42,286 nucleotides of DNA from an uncultured Clostridia bacterium (lineage in GTDB: Bacteria > Bacillota > Clostridia > Christensenellales > Aristaeellaceae), in NCBI GenBank assembly GCA_934647165.1, contig CAKUFA010000019.1, positions 1 to 42,286 on the forward strand. The letters are read 5' to 3'. The notes below the pieces were generated by a model that ran no database searches, was not told the origin of the DNA, and worked only from the letters and a program-made list of their open reading frames with translations. How positions within the stretch are numbered: the first letter of the stretch is position 1; each line of letters begins with the position of its first letter. The translations under genes were made by a program, and so were the position numbers. This document shows, piece after piece, positions 31,797-40,106 of the stretch.

Positions 31797-34250
31797 TTAC
31801 GCCGTGACCCGCTTGCAGGACACGGTATCGCCATCCATAAACAGGTGCACGGTGTCGCCAAGGGCGATATCGCCGCGGATGAGCGCTTCGCTGAGCATAT
31901 CCTCCACTGTACGTTGAATCTCGCGCCGAAGCGGACGCGCGCCATATTTGGCGTCATACCCTTCGCGTGCAAGGTGAGAAGCCACTTCGTCATCCCAGGT
32001 GAGATGTACGTCACGCTCCTGCAGGCGTTTGGCCACCTGGCTGAGCATCATATCCGCGATGCGGCGGATGTCCTCTTCCGTAAGAGAATGGAACACGATC
32101 AGCTCGTCTACACGGTTGATGAATTCCGGCCGGAACAGCTCCTTGACTTCTTTCATCACGGAGTCCTTCATGGCTTCATAGCTGCGCACATCCGTCATGG
32201 GGCTGGCGCCAAAGCCCATGGTGCGTCCGGTGCCGATCATGTGAGCGCCTGCGTTGGAGGTCATCACGATGATGGTGTTCTTAAAGCTAACCGTGCGGCC
32301 GGTGCTGTCCGTCAGCCGTCCATCCTCCAGAATTTGCAAGAGAATGTTGAATACATCCGGATGCGCCTTCTCCACCTCGTCCAGCAAAACCACACTGTAG
32401 GGTTTGCGGCGCACAGCCTCTGTCAGCTGGCCGCCCTCTTCATAGCCCACATAGCCGGGGGGCGAACCAACCAGGCGGGAGGTGGTATGCTTCTCCATAT
32501 ATTCGCTCATGTCGATGCGGATGACGGCATCCTCATCCCCGAACATGGCTTCGCCAAGCGCGCGGCACAGTTCCGTTTTACCAACACCTGTGGGGCCAAG
32601 GAAAATGAAACTGCCAATAGGGCGTTTGGGATCCTTCAAACCGGCACGAGCACGGCGAATGGCGCGGGCAACGGCACTGACGGCTTCGTCCTGCCCGATG
32701 ACGCGGGCGTGGAGCGTGTCCTCCAAGTGCATCAGGCGATCAGCTTCGGTTTCGGTCATTCTGCGCACAGGAATACCTGTCCAACTGGACACGATCTGCG
32801 CGATATCTTCACCCGTGACCACGTTGCGTGCGGCAGACTGTTGTTTGTTCCATGCTTCGCGCTTCATGGTGATTTCCTGGCGCAGCGCCCTTTCCTGATC
32901 GCGCACGGCGGCGGCCTTCTCAAAATCCTGATGGCTGATGGCGTCCTTTTTTTCAGCGACCAGTGCGTCAAGCTGCTGCTCCTGCGTTTTCAAATCAGGG
33001 GGAGCGGTAAAGGCCTGAATGCGCACCCGGGAAGCAGCTTCATCCATCAGGTCAACCGCTTTGTCCGGCAAAAAGCGATCGGCAATGTAGCGATCGGATA
33101 GCTGCACGGCGGCCGACAGGGCCTCGTCCGTGATGCGAACATGGTGGTGCGCTTCATAGCGGTCGCGCAAACCGCGCAGGATAGCCAATGCTTCTTCTGG
33201 GGAGGGTTCGCCTACCATCACCGGCTGAAAGCGGCGCTCCAGTGCGGCGTCTTTTTCAATATGTTTGCGGTATTCTTCCAAAGTGGTGGCACCGATGCAT
33301 TGCAGTTCGCCCCGGGCGAGGGCGGGCTTGAGAATGTTGGCTGCATCCAGGCTGCCCTCAGCCTGCCCGGCACCGACGATGTTGTGAATTTCATCAATGA
33401 ACAGCAGGATATTGCCGCTTTTGCGGATTTCCTCCATCACATTTTTGAGACGCTCTTCAAACTCGCCGCGATATTTGCTGCCGGCAATCATACTGCCGAT
33501 ATCAAGGGAGAGCACCCTTTTCCCGGCAAGCATTTCCGGCACGCTGCCCTGCGTGATGCGCTGAGCAAGCCCTTCGATCACAGCACTTTTGCCAACGCCC
33601 GGCTCGCCGATGAGTACGGGATTATTCTTCGTGCGGCGAATCAGAATCTGAAGAATACGCTGAATTTCCGTATCGCGGCCGATGACGGGATCCAGCTCGT
33701 TGTTTTTTGCGGCAAGGGTCAAATCACGGCTGTACTGGGTCAGCACAGGCGTATCGTCCTTCGCATCGCTGCGACCCGCCTTGGATGCGTTGCTTTGCGG
33801 ATTGGCCGGATCAGGTTCCATGCGCGCCTGCCGGGTCAACTCTTCCCGTGCCTGGGAGAAATCAACCCCCAGCTGGTGCAGAACGTTTGTGGCAACACCA
33901 TCACCGGATTGCAGAATAGCAAGCCAGAAATGCTCCACGCTCACATAGCTCTGCCCGAGACGGTGGGATTCAAGAACGCTCATTTCAAGCAGCTTGCGGG
34001 CGCGGGGCGTCATTTCAAAGCGGGCGGTTGCGGTGTAAACGGGGTCGCTTTTTTCGAAAGAAAGCAGCTTCATAACTTTATCATAATCAACTTTGCCACG
34101 CATGGCGGGGGGCAGGCTGTCGGTTTCACGGATAAGCCCGAGAAGCAGATGCTCGGTGCCGACATAGGGCTGGTGCATTTCTGCCGCTGCCTGCTGGGCG
34201 GCGGCCAGCGCACGCTGTGCCCGCTGCGTAAATTGCCCAAAGATAGCCAT
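31797..34250 (-). CDS. clpC: ATP-dependent Clp protease ATP-binding subunit ClpC
   Basis: 817 aa, ATG 34250 with AAGGAGG upstream. The Clp N-domain (residues 1-145, FTQRAQRALAAAQQAA and GTEHLLLGL) is followed by AAA+ module 1 with Walker A GEPGVGKS near residue 210, a middle region with a UVR-like motif (AAAVRDQERALRQEI, about 445), and AAA+ module 2 with Walker A GPTGVGKT near residue 548. ClpC unfolds substrates, including proteins marked by McsB with phospho-arginine, and feeds them to ClpP. It is the last gene of the CtsR-controlled operon, 14 bp after mcsB. Confidence 0.96.
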   Translation of the reverse strand: MAIFGQFTQRAQRALAAAQQAAAEMHQPYVGTEHLLLGLIRETDSLPPAMRGKVDYDKVMKLLSFEKSDPVYTATARFEMTPRARKLLEMSVLESHRLGQSYVSVEHFWLAILQSGDGVATNVLHQLGVDFSQAREELTRQARMEPDPANPQSNASKAGRSDAKDDTPVLTQYSRDLTLAAKNNELDPVIGRDTEIQRILQILIRRTKNNPVLIGEPGVGKSAVIEGLAQRITQGSVPEMLAGKRVLSLDIGSMIAGSKYRGEFEERLKNVMEEIRKSGNILLFIDEIHNIVGAGQAEGSLDAANILKPALARGELQCIGATTLEEYRKHIEKDAALERRFQPVMVGEPSPEEALAILRGLRDRYEAHHHVRITDEALSAAVQLSDRYIADRFLPDKAVDLMDEAASRVRIQAFTAPPDLKTQEQQLDALVAEKKDAISHQDFEKAAAVRDQERALRQEITMKREAWNKQQSAARNVVTGEDIAQIVSSWTGIPVRRMTETEADRLMHLEDTLHARVIGQDEAVSAVARAIRRARAGLKDPKRPIGSFIFLGPTGVGKTELCRALGEAMFGDEDAVIRIDMSEYMEKHTTSRLVGSPPGYVGYEEGGQLTEAVRRKPYSVVLLDEVEKAHPDVFNILLQILEDGRLTDSTGRTVSFKNTIIVMTSNAGAHMIGTGRTMGFGASPMTDVRSYEAMKDSVMKEVKELFRPEFINRVDELIVFHSLTEEDIRRIADMMLSQVAKRLQERDVHLTWDDEVASHLAREGYDAKYGARPLRREIQRTVEDMLSEALIRGDIALGDTVHLFMDGDTVSCKRVTA

Positions 34251-34264
34251 TGTGTTCCTCCTTT

Positions 34265-35260
34265 TTAGGCGCCAAGCATGGCGCGGATGCGGCTGGCACG
34301 GGTTTGTGCCAGCTCGGCGCTTTCCAGCGGCGCTTCAGCGTAGGCGCGCAGATGAGCGTCCTGCACCTGCTCCAGCATCTCGTCCGCCACATCGGTGGTG
34401 GTGGGCAAAAGCTTCATGGCGGCGCCAAGACGGAGTGCGCTCCATTGCTTGAAAAATTCATTCAGGTTCATCATCCGGGCATTGCACAAAATACCCCATG
34501 CGCGCCAGACACGATCTTCCGCGGCGAGTGCGCGGGTGGCCATGGCTTTTTCACGCAGTGCCAGTTCCATGTCCGTCAGCTGATGACCGACGGCCGTTAC
34601 GGCGCTGATCAGTTCTTGTTCGGTGCGCCCCAGCGTCACCTGATTGGATACCTGATACAGATTGCCCAGCGCTTCGGCTCCTTCACCGTATACGCCGCGG
34701 ATGGTCAAGCCCACCTTGGCGACGATTTGGCCAACATTCCCCATTTGCTTGCACAGTGTCAGCATGGGCAGATGCATCAGAAGAGAGGCGCGCATGCCGG
34801 TGCCGGTGTTGGTGGGGCATGCGGTGAGATAGCCAAGCTGTGCGTCAAAGGCAAAGGTTACCTGGCGGCTGAGGGCGTCTTCCGTGCGGAAGCAGCGCTC
34901 GGCCGCGGTTTGCAGATCATCGCCCGGTACGATGGCCTGAATGCGCAGATGGTCTTCCTCATTCATCATCACGGAAAGGTTTTCGTTTGCCTTGAGCAGC
35001 ACGGCAGCCGTATCCGGGCTGCGCAGCAAATCACGGCTGATCAGATGGCTTTCTGCCAGCACATCCCGTTGGGTATCACGCATTTCATTCAGGTGGAGCA
35101 GTTCAAAGCCATCGTCCGCACCGGAGAGCTTCAACGCATTCACGGTGCGGGCAATGCACATGGTGGCGCAGTCCGGCTTTTCTGCCACATCAAAGGGCAA
35201 ATCCTCATAGTTGCGGGCCAGGCGCACCCGGGAGGACAGAATGACAGGATGCATGCTCAT
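34265..35260 (-). CDS. mcsB: Protein arginine kinase McsB
   Basis: 331 aa, ATG 35260 overlapping the mcsA stop by 4 bp (ATGA), AGGAGG 10 nt upstream. The phosphagen-kinase-like fold is recognised by VILSSRVRLARNYEDLPF at the start, CPTNTGTGMRASLLMHLPML (about residue 155-175) and IRGVYGEGAEALGNLYQVSNQVTLG (about 205-230). McsB phosphorylates arginine residues on damaged or regulatory proteins, such as CtsR, and so marks them for ClpCP. It is activated by McsA. A slightly later ATG (MHPVIL) would remove only two residues. Confidence 0.95.
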   Translation of the reverse strand: MSMHPVILSSRVRLARNYEDLPFDVAEKPDCATMCIARTVNALKLSGADDGFELLHLNEMRDTQRDVLAESHLISRDLLRSPDTAAVLLKANENLSVMMNEEDHLRIQAIVPGDDLQTAAERCFRTEDALSRQVTFAFDAQLGYLTACPTNTGTGMRASLLMHLPMLTLCKQMGNVGQIVAKVGLTIRGVYGEGAEALGNLYQVSNQVTLGRTEQELISAVTAVGHQLTDMELALREKAMATRALAAEDRVWRAWGILCNARMMNLNEFFKQWSALRLGAAMKLLPTTTDVADEMLEQVQDAHLRAYAEAPLESAELAQTRASRIRAMLGA

Positions 35261-35763
35261 TGCGCATCAGCCTCCTTTGCGGCTATTTCGCGCAGCTGAT
35301 CGCGCAAACGGGCGGCTGTTTCAAAGTCCTCCTGCGCCACGGCCTGTTCCATCTGGCGGGTCAACTCCTCCTGCAAAGTGCGCTGACGCTGCGCTTCAAA
35401 GGTGTTCAGCGGTTGACGGCCCGCATGCTGCACCCGGCCGTGGATTTGCAAAAGCATGGGCTGAAGCTGCTCGTGAAAGGCCTCATAGCATTTAGGGCAG
35501 CCCAAATGTCCGCTTTTGGTGAATTGGCTGAGGGTAGTGTGACAGCGTGGGCACACAATCTCCGGCTGATGGCTCTCAGGAGTATCATTGCCCGTGATGG
35601 CGGATAATATGGATGACAGCAGGCTTTTGATATTGCCGCTTTGCAGATCGGAGTTCATCTTGGCCATGCAGTCGCCGCACAGGTGGCGGGTGGTGACTTC
35701 ACCGCCGACCACCACCGAGATGGTGTAGGTGGCTTCATTGACCTTGCATTCTTCACATAACAT
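35257..35763 (-). CDS. mcsA: McsA, zinc-binding activator of McsB
   Basis: 168 aa from ATG 35763, chosen because the protein then starts MLCEECKVNEAT and AAAGGATG lies upstream; an in-frame ATG at 35832 lies inside the end of ctsR. Two pairs of CxxC motifs are seen: CEEC/CGDC near the N-terminus and CPRC/CPKC near residues 80-105, each typical for zinc binding. The C-terminal third holds a UVR motif (MEQAVAQEDFETAARLRDQLREI). McsA activates the McsB kinase and takes part in metal and redox stress sensing. Confidence 0.94.
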   Translation of the reverse strand: MLCEECKVNEATYTISVVVGGEVTTRHLCGDCMAKMNSDLQSGNIKSLLSSILSAITGNDTPESHQPEIVCPRCHTTLSQFTKSGHLGCPKCYEAFHEQLQPMLLQIHGRVQHAGRQPLNTFEAQRQRTLQEELTRQMEQAVAQEDFETAARLRDQLREIAAKEADAQ

Positions 35764-35813
35764 GGTTTCAACATCCTTTCGGCTGGAGAGGGAGACGTGC
35801 CCCTTTCCGCAAG

Positions 35814-36308
35814 TCATGTAGCGGGCAGGCACTTGGCGCCTGGGGTGTTGCGCCTTGCCACGGTTGTCAGCATGGCCTTGAGCATGCGTGCGCGAACGGC
35901 GTCCTTCATGCTGTCGGGCATGGGGACGGCCAGCGCCTGCGCGGACACGGCGGCACGGGTGATTTCACCTTCGCCGGGGGTCAGCAGCTTTTGCTCCACC
36001 AACTGGGTGATAATGCGCGCAGCCTCGCCTTCGGTGATGGACTCGCCAATGCGCTCGTGAATGAGATAGAGCAGCTGCTGCCCAGGCTGCTGCACAACGC
36101 GCACAATGCGAATATATCCACCGCCGCCGCGCCGGCTCTCAATCACATAGCCATGATCCGGGGTGAAACGCGTGGCCAGCACATAGTTGATTTGGCTTGG
36201 AGCACAGCCGAAATATTCAGCAAGTTCGTTGCGTTTCAATTCCACTTCCGGTTCATCCTGGGAGAGGAGCATCTTGATGAAGCCCTCTATTGTATCGCTC
36301 AATCGCAT
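35814..36308 (-). CDS. ctsR: Transcriptional repressor CtsR
   Basis: 164 aa, ATG 36308. The N-terminus MRLSDTIEGFIKMLL with NELAEYFGCAPSQINYVLATRF is the CtsR winged helix-turn-helix, and ESRRGGGGYIRIVRV holds the glycine-rich wing that senses heat in Bacillus. The C-terminal half (GESITEGEAARIITQLVEQKLLTPGE) is the domain phosphorylated and bound by McsB/ClpC in other species. It represses its own operon and other clp genes. The operator sits right at the transcription start of this operon. Confidence 0.95.
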   Translation of the reverse strand: MRLSDTIEGFIKMLLSQDEPEVELKRNELAEYFGCAPSQINYVLATRFTPDHGYVIESRRGGGGYIRIVRVVQQPGQQLLYLIHERIGESITEGEAARIITQLVEQKLLTPGEGEITRAAVSAQALAVPMPDSMKDAVRARMLKAMLTTVARRNTPGAKCLPAT

Positions 36309-36334
36309 AGAAAATCCCTCGATTCACGGTCAAT

Positions 36335-36351
36335 ACTGACTATCTTTGACC
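36335..36351 (-). promoter_or_regulatory. CtsR operator
   Basis: On the minus strand GGTCAAA (36345-36351), three bases, AGTCAGT (36335-36341). This fits the CtsR direct heptad repeat (RGTCAAA-NNN-RGTCAAA) with two changes in the second half. It begins 6 bp after the -10 box, thus at the expected transcription start. Confidence 0.85.
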
Positions 36352-36357
36352 AATATC

Positions 36358-36386
36358 ATTATAGCAGGATTTGCATGGATGTGCAA
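36358..36386 (-). promoter_or_regulatory. SigA promoter of the ctsR operon
   Basis: Minus strand: TTGCAC (36381-36386), 17 bp, TATAAT (36358-36363). The MITE target duplication begins only 10 bp upstream of the -35 box. Confidence 0.9.
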
Positions 36387-36396
36387 GAGGTTTTTC

Positions 36397-36564
36397 TTAA
36401 GGCAATACCGCACAAATGAGTTGGTGCGGAGGCGAATGAATTTTTCGTCAGATGCAATGGCAGATTTTGAAGGTTTACTGGAGGTAAATCGAAAAATCTG
36501 CAAGCAGCAGATGGCGGAAAAGGCATCGCCTACGCTGCCAACGAATTGTGCGGTATTGCCTTAA
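36397..36564. mobile_element. 160-bp fold-back MITE, copy 2, with TTAA target duplication
   Basis: The element spans 36401-36560, has the same ends as copy 1 and is flanked by TTAA on both sides (36397-36400 and 36561-36564). It is 159/160 identical to copy 1 and in the same orientation, 4852 bp away. It sits between the divergent promoters of the ctsR operon and the GntR gene. The near identity points to recent movement or to gene conversion. Confidence 0.93.
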
Positions 36565-36623
36565 GGTTGATGACAGCGGGACGAGATGAAGGGATGGAAT
36601 TTTCGTCTTTTTTTCATCAATCC

Positions 36624-36652
36624 TTGACATCTTTTTCACTTTGTACTATTCT
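36624..36652 (+). promoter_or_regulatory. SigA promoter of the GntR-family regulator gene
   Basis: TTGACA (36624-36629), 17 bp, TATTCT (36647-36652), about 85 nt ahead of the likely GTG start. Confidence 0.82.
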
Positions 36653-36672
36653 TGTATCCAAAGTACATACAA
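36652..36672 (+). promoter_or_regulatory. Possible autoregulatory operator of the GntR-family regulator
   Basis: TTGTAT (36652-36657) and ATACAA (36667-36672) form an inverted repeat with a 9-bp centre directly after the -10 box. FCD-type GntR proteins usually bind tight T-N-G-T...A-C-N-A palindromes; the spacing here is wider, so the match is partial. Confidence 0.45.
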
Positions 36673-36737
36673 AAGTCAGCATGGACAGAAAAGACATGCC
36701 TGACGCCAGGTATGCGCTTGCAAAGGGAGTGTTGCGC

Positions 36738-37442
36738 GTGAACGCTATGCGGTTTCAGCCCATGATGGAAAGCCGACCGATCCGTGAAATTGCCTATGAA
36801 GTGCTTAAGCATGCCATTGTCAGCGGGGAAATTCCTGCCGGTGAACGCATTGTGGAAACGGATTATGCCGACAGGCTGCATATCAGCCGGACACCCTTGC
36901 GGGAAGCGCTGCGCAAGCTGGAACGGGACGGACTTGTGGAATATGAAATGCGCCGGGGCGTGGTGGTGCGTGCGTTTTCCATTGCGGATGTGGAGGAAAT
37001 CTATACCATCCGCAACGCACTGGAGATCCTCACGCTGCCTGCCATTATTCGCAACGCCACGGCTGAGGATATCGCCGAGCTGCGAGGAAGGCTGCATGAG
37101 ATGGATGAGGCCATGGCTGCTGGCGATATTGAGACACTTTCGCCCATGGCGCGCGCTTTTCATGGCGCGATGACGGCCATTTCTCATCAAAACCGCATTC
37201 TCCGCGTGATGGAAGGACAAGACGAGTTTATCACCCGGTTTTCCGCTATGTCGATTCGCCAGGAAAACCGCCGCCCGCAGGCGCATCAGGAACACTATCA
37301 ACTGGTGGACTACATTGAACAGCGCGATCTTGAGCATTTTGAAAAATTGACGCGTAAGCACATTGAGCGCAGCAAGGAAAACTGCCTTGCCGCCCTTCGG
37401 CAGCAAAACCGTGTGCTGGATGCGCGGACGGATGACAAGTGA
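36738..37442 (+). CDS. GntR family transcriptional regulator (FadR/FCD subgroup)
   Basis: 234 aa from GTG 36738, with GGGAG 8 nt upstream (ATG 36747 is the alternative). The longer opening to 36546 runs into the MITE and across the promoter and is rejected. The winged helix-turn-helix is at residues 15-75 (IREIAYEVLKHAIVSGEIPAGERI and ISRTPLREALRKLERDGLVEY). The C-terminal FCD helical domain (about 85-220) has ARAFHGAMTAISHQNRI and a late histidine in EQRDLEHFEKLTRKHIERS, likely metal or ligand binding. Such regulators sense organic acids or sugar acids. The target is unknown; the next gene is a PHP phosphatase 46 bp on. Confidence 0.9.
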   Translation: MNAMRFQPMMESRPIREIAYEVLKHAIVSGEIPAGERIVETDYADRLHISRTPLREALRKLERDGLVEYEMRRGVVVRAFSIADVEEIYTIRNALEILTLPAIIRNATAEDIAELRGRLHEMDEAMAAGDIETLSPMARAFHGAMTAISHQNRILRVMEGQDEFITRFSAMSIRQENRRPQAHQEHYQLVDYIEQRDLEHFEKLTRKHIERSKENCLAALRQQNRVLDARTDDK

Positions 37443-37488
37443 ACCTGGATTTTACCGGAAAGGGAATGAATGGAAAGCTGGTAGCTAA

Positions 37489-38265
37489 ATGAAAGCCAAT
37501 TATCATACGCATACGCCGCGTTGCCAGCATGCTGTGGGCACGGATGAAGATTACGTTCGCGCAGCGTTGGACGGGGGCTTTGAAACCCTGGGTTTTTCTG
37601 ATCATACGCCCTGGCCGTTTGCATCTGGTTATGTAAGCGGCATTCGCATGGGCATGGAGCTTTTGCCGGACTACATCGCTTCCATCCGTGCGCTCAAGGC
37701 AAAATATGCATCCATCCTGCCCATTTATCTGGGGCTGGAGGTGGAATATTTCCCGCGCTACAAGGAGCACATGCTGTACATGCGGGATGAGGGTGTGCAG
37801 TATTTTATCCTTGGCCAGCATTACCTGAGCAGTGAAGAGGATCATCCCTACATCGGCCGCGCCTGCGTGGAGGATGACAATGTGCTTCGCTATGGCGATG
37901 CAGTGGCTGAAGGGCTGCGAACCGGCCTGTTTGCCTATGTCGCCCACCCGGATCTATACTGCCGCTCACGCCCGGAATTTGACAAGGTATGCCAAAGAAC
38001 GGCTGATGTGATCAGCCAGGCGGCGCTGGAGGCAGATGTTCCGCTGGAATACAACCTGCTGGGACTGCGCTGTGAGCTGGATGGGCAGGGACGGGGCTAT
38101 CCTGCTCCTGCTTTCTGGGAATATCTGCGTGGCAGGGGACACCGTGCCATCCTGGGAGTAGATGCCCATAACCCCGAATCGCTTCGTGATACCTTCCTGT
38201 GGGAGGAGGGACAGCGCCGCCTGCTTGCCCTCGGCTATCCCGTTCAGGAATTCATCAATCTATAA
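37489..38265 (+). CDS. PHP-domain phosphatase (histidinol-phosphatase HisJ-like)
   Basis: 258 aa, ATG 37489 with only a weak RBS. The PHP motif NYHTHTPRCQHAVGTDEDYV (residues 3-22), FSDHTPW (about 36-42), LGLEVEYFP (about 81-89), LGQHYL, YVAHPDLY and LGVDAHNP supply the histidines and acids that hold the metal cluster of PHP phosphoesterases. Length and motif order match HisK/HisJ-type histidinol-phosphatases, but no other histidine genes lie nearby, so another phosphomonoester could be its substrate. Confidence 0.85.
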   Translation: MKANYHTHTPRCQHAVGTDEDYVRAALDGGFETLGFSDHTPWPFASGYVSGIRMGMELLPDYIASIRALKAKYASILPIYLGLEVEYFPRYKEHMLYMRDEGVQYFILGQHYLSSEEDHPYIGRACVEDDNVLRYGDAVAEGLRTGLFAYVAHPDLYCRSRPEFDKVCQRTADVISQAALEADVPLEYNLLGLRCELDGQGRGYPAPAFWEYLRGRGHRAILGVDAHNPESLRDTFLWEEGQRRLLALGYPVQEFINL

Positions 38266-38279
38266 GGAGGATACCGACC

Positions 38280-40043
38280 ATGAACGACCGCTGGGACCTC
38301 TCATTCCTCTACAAGGGCTTTGACGATCCGAAGTTTGAAGCCGATATGGCAGCCTTGCCGGTGAAAATTGCCGAGCTGCGCACGCTGCTGGATACACCCA
38401 TGGACGATTTGACCCATTTGGAGAAGATCGTGGACGCACAGGAAGCGCTTACTGCACATCTGGACGGACTCGCCGCTTTTCCCGGGCTGACGTTGGCGGT
38501 GGATGCAAACAATGCCGAGGCTGCCAAGTATGACGATAAGCTGGCCGTGATTTACAACGACCTGGAGCTGGTGCAATCCGCCATTACGCGTTACATCGGT
38601 TCGCTGCCGAACCTGGAGGAGCTCATTGCCGCCTCGCCGAAGCTGCAGGCAGTGGCGTTTTCCCTCAGAGAAGACGCCAAGGCTGCCAAGCACCTGATCC
38701 CGGCGGACATTCAGCCCTGGATTTTGGAGATGCGTTTGTCCGGTGGCACCGCATTCTCCCAACTGCGCGACAAGCTGGACTCCAACCACACCGTGGCGTT
38801 CCGCGGAAAGGAACTTCCGCTGCCCGCAGTGCGCGGCATGGCCTATGATCCTGATCCTGCGGTGCGCAAGGACGCTTACGAAGCGGAGATTGCTTCCTAC
38901 AAGAAGATCGAGCTGCCAATGGCCTACTGCCTGAATTCCATCAAAATGGAAGCCCGCACCCTGGCCAAGGCTCAAAAGTATGACTCGGTACTGGACATGA
39001 CCCTGAACCAGAGCCGCATGGATCAAGAAACGCTGGACGCCATGTGGACGGCTATCCGTGAATATCTGCCCCATTTCCGCCGCTATCTGCGCGCTAAAGC
39101 AAGCTATCTTGGACACAAGGATGGCCTGCCTTTCTATGATTTGTTTGCCCCGGTGGGTCACAGTGTGAAAACCTACACGGTGGAAGAAGCGCGTGCGAAA
39201 CTGGTTTATGAGATGGGGAAGTTTACGCCCCGCATGGCCGAATTCATTGACAATGCTTTTGAGCAACGCTGGATTGACCTGTACCCCCGCGAAGGCAAAA
39301 CCGGCGGCGCTTTCTGCTCCGGCAGCCACCGCTATGACCGCTCCATGGTGATGACGAACTTCCAGGGCAGCTTTTCGGATGTGAGCACCTTGGCGCATGA
39401 GCTTGGCCATGCATGGCACAACCGCTGCATGGCCGGCCTGCCTTATGCACTTACGGGTACGCCCATGCCGCTGGCAGAGACGGCTTCCATTTTCAATGAG
39501 ACCATGCTGGCGCACCAGGTGCTCGCTTCCGCCACGGAGGAGGAACAGTTCACCCTGCTGGAAAGCAGCCTGATGGAAGCAACGCAAACGGTTGTGGACA
39601 TCTACAGCCGCTTCCTGTTTGAATCTGAGGTGGTGGAAACCCGCGCCGATCATGTGATGACGGTGGATGAATTGAAGGACGCCATGCTCCGCGCACAGGA
39701 AGCCTCTTATGGCGACGGACTGGATAAGAATATCCGGCATCCCTACATGTGGGCATGCAAGAGCCACTACTATTCTTCCGGTCTCAACTTCTACAACTTC
39801 CCCTATGCTTTCGGCCTGCTGTTCGGCAAGGGGGTGTTCGCCCAGTATCTGCAAAAGGGCGAAGCATTTGTGGATGATTACTGCCGCCTGCTGCGCTCCT
39901 GCGGCTCGGACACCATTGCCAACGTGGCTGCCAGTGTGGGGATCGATGTGCGCAGCGCGGACTTCTGGCGTTCCAGCCTGGAGGTGCTCAAGCAGGATAT
40001 CGACAGGTTCTGCGAGCTGTGCGAGAAGCAGCATAAAGCTTGA
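38280..40043 (+). CDS. M3-family oligoendopeptidase (PepF-like)
   Basis: 587 aa from ATG 38280, preceded by AAGGAGGATACC; an ORF opening at 38199 lies within the PHP gene and is rejected. The zinc motif HELGHAWHNRCMAG is near residue 373-386, with the third ligand in LAETASIFNET about 25 residues on. YDRSMVMTNFQGSFSDVSTLAHE is the typical lead-in. M3 oligopeptidases cut short peptides in the cytoplasm, in nutrition and turnover of peptides. No signal peptide is seen. It starts 14 bp after the PHP gene and may share its transcript. Confidence 0.94.
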   Translation: MNDRWDLSFLYKGFDDPKFEADMAALPVKIAELRTLLDTPMDDLTHLEKIVDAQEALTAHLDGLAAFPGLTLAVDANNAEAAKYDDKLAVIYNDLELVQSAITRYIGSLPNLEELIAASPKLQAVAFSLREDAKAAKHLIPADIQPWILEMRLSGGTAFSQLRDKLDSNHTVAFRGKELPLPAVRGMAYDPDPAVRKDAYEAEIASYKKIELPMAYCLNSIKMEARTLAKAQKYDSVLDMTLNQSRMDQETLDAMWTAIREYLPHFRRYLRAKASYLGHKDGLPFYDLFAPVGHSVKTYTVEEARAKLVYEMGKFTPRMAEFIDNAFEQRWIDLYPREGKTGGAFCSGSHRYDRSMVMTNFQGSFSDVSTLAHELGHAWHNRCMAGLPYALTGTPMPLAETASIFNETMLAHQVLASATEEEQFTLLESSLMEATQTVVDIYSRFLFESEVVETRADHVMTVDELKDAMLRAQEASYGDGLDKNIRHPYMWACKSHYYSSGLNFYNFPYAFGLLFGKGVFAQYLQKGEAFVDDYCRLLRSCGSDTIANVAASVGIDVRSADFWRSSLEVLKQDIDRFCELCEKQHKA

Positions 40044-40085
40044 GAACTAAGCGAATCCTTGAAGCCTTAACCGCATGAGAACGCG

Positions 40086-40101
40086 GAATGCAATTGCATT
40101 C
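40086..40101. repeat. Perfect 16-bp palindrome
   Basis: GAATGCAATTGCATTC reads the same on both strands. It lies between the oligopeptidase gene and the fragmentary membrane protein. The neighbouring GAGAA/TTCTC bases allow an alternative larger hairpin. It may be an operator or a degenerate terminator of the peptidase gene; no T run follows. Confidence 0.6.
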
Positions 40102-40106
40102 TCGGC

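Noticed and set aside
36346..36564. Small ORF of 72 aa running through MITE copy 2, with text such as MNFSSDAMADFEGLLEV
   Set aside because: The ORF is the translation of the element itself; the same frame exists in copy 1, its stop lies in the target duplication, and no RBS precedes it. It is an artefact of the repeat.
38301..40034. 577-aa ORF antisense to the oligoendopeptidase gene
   Set aside because: Mirror of the coding frame of a clear M3 peptidase; His/Gln-rich text with no motif and no RBS.
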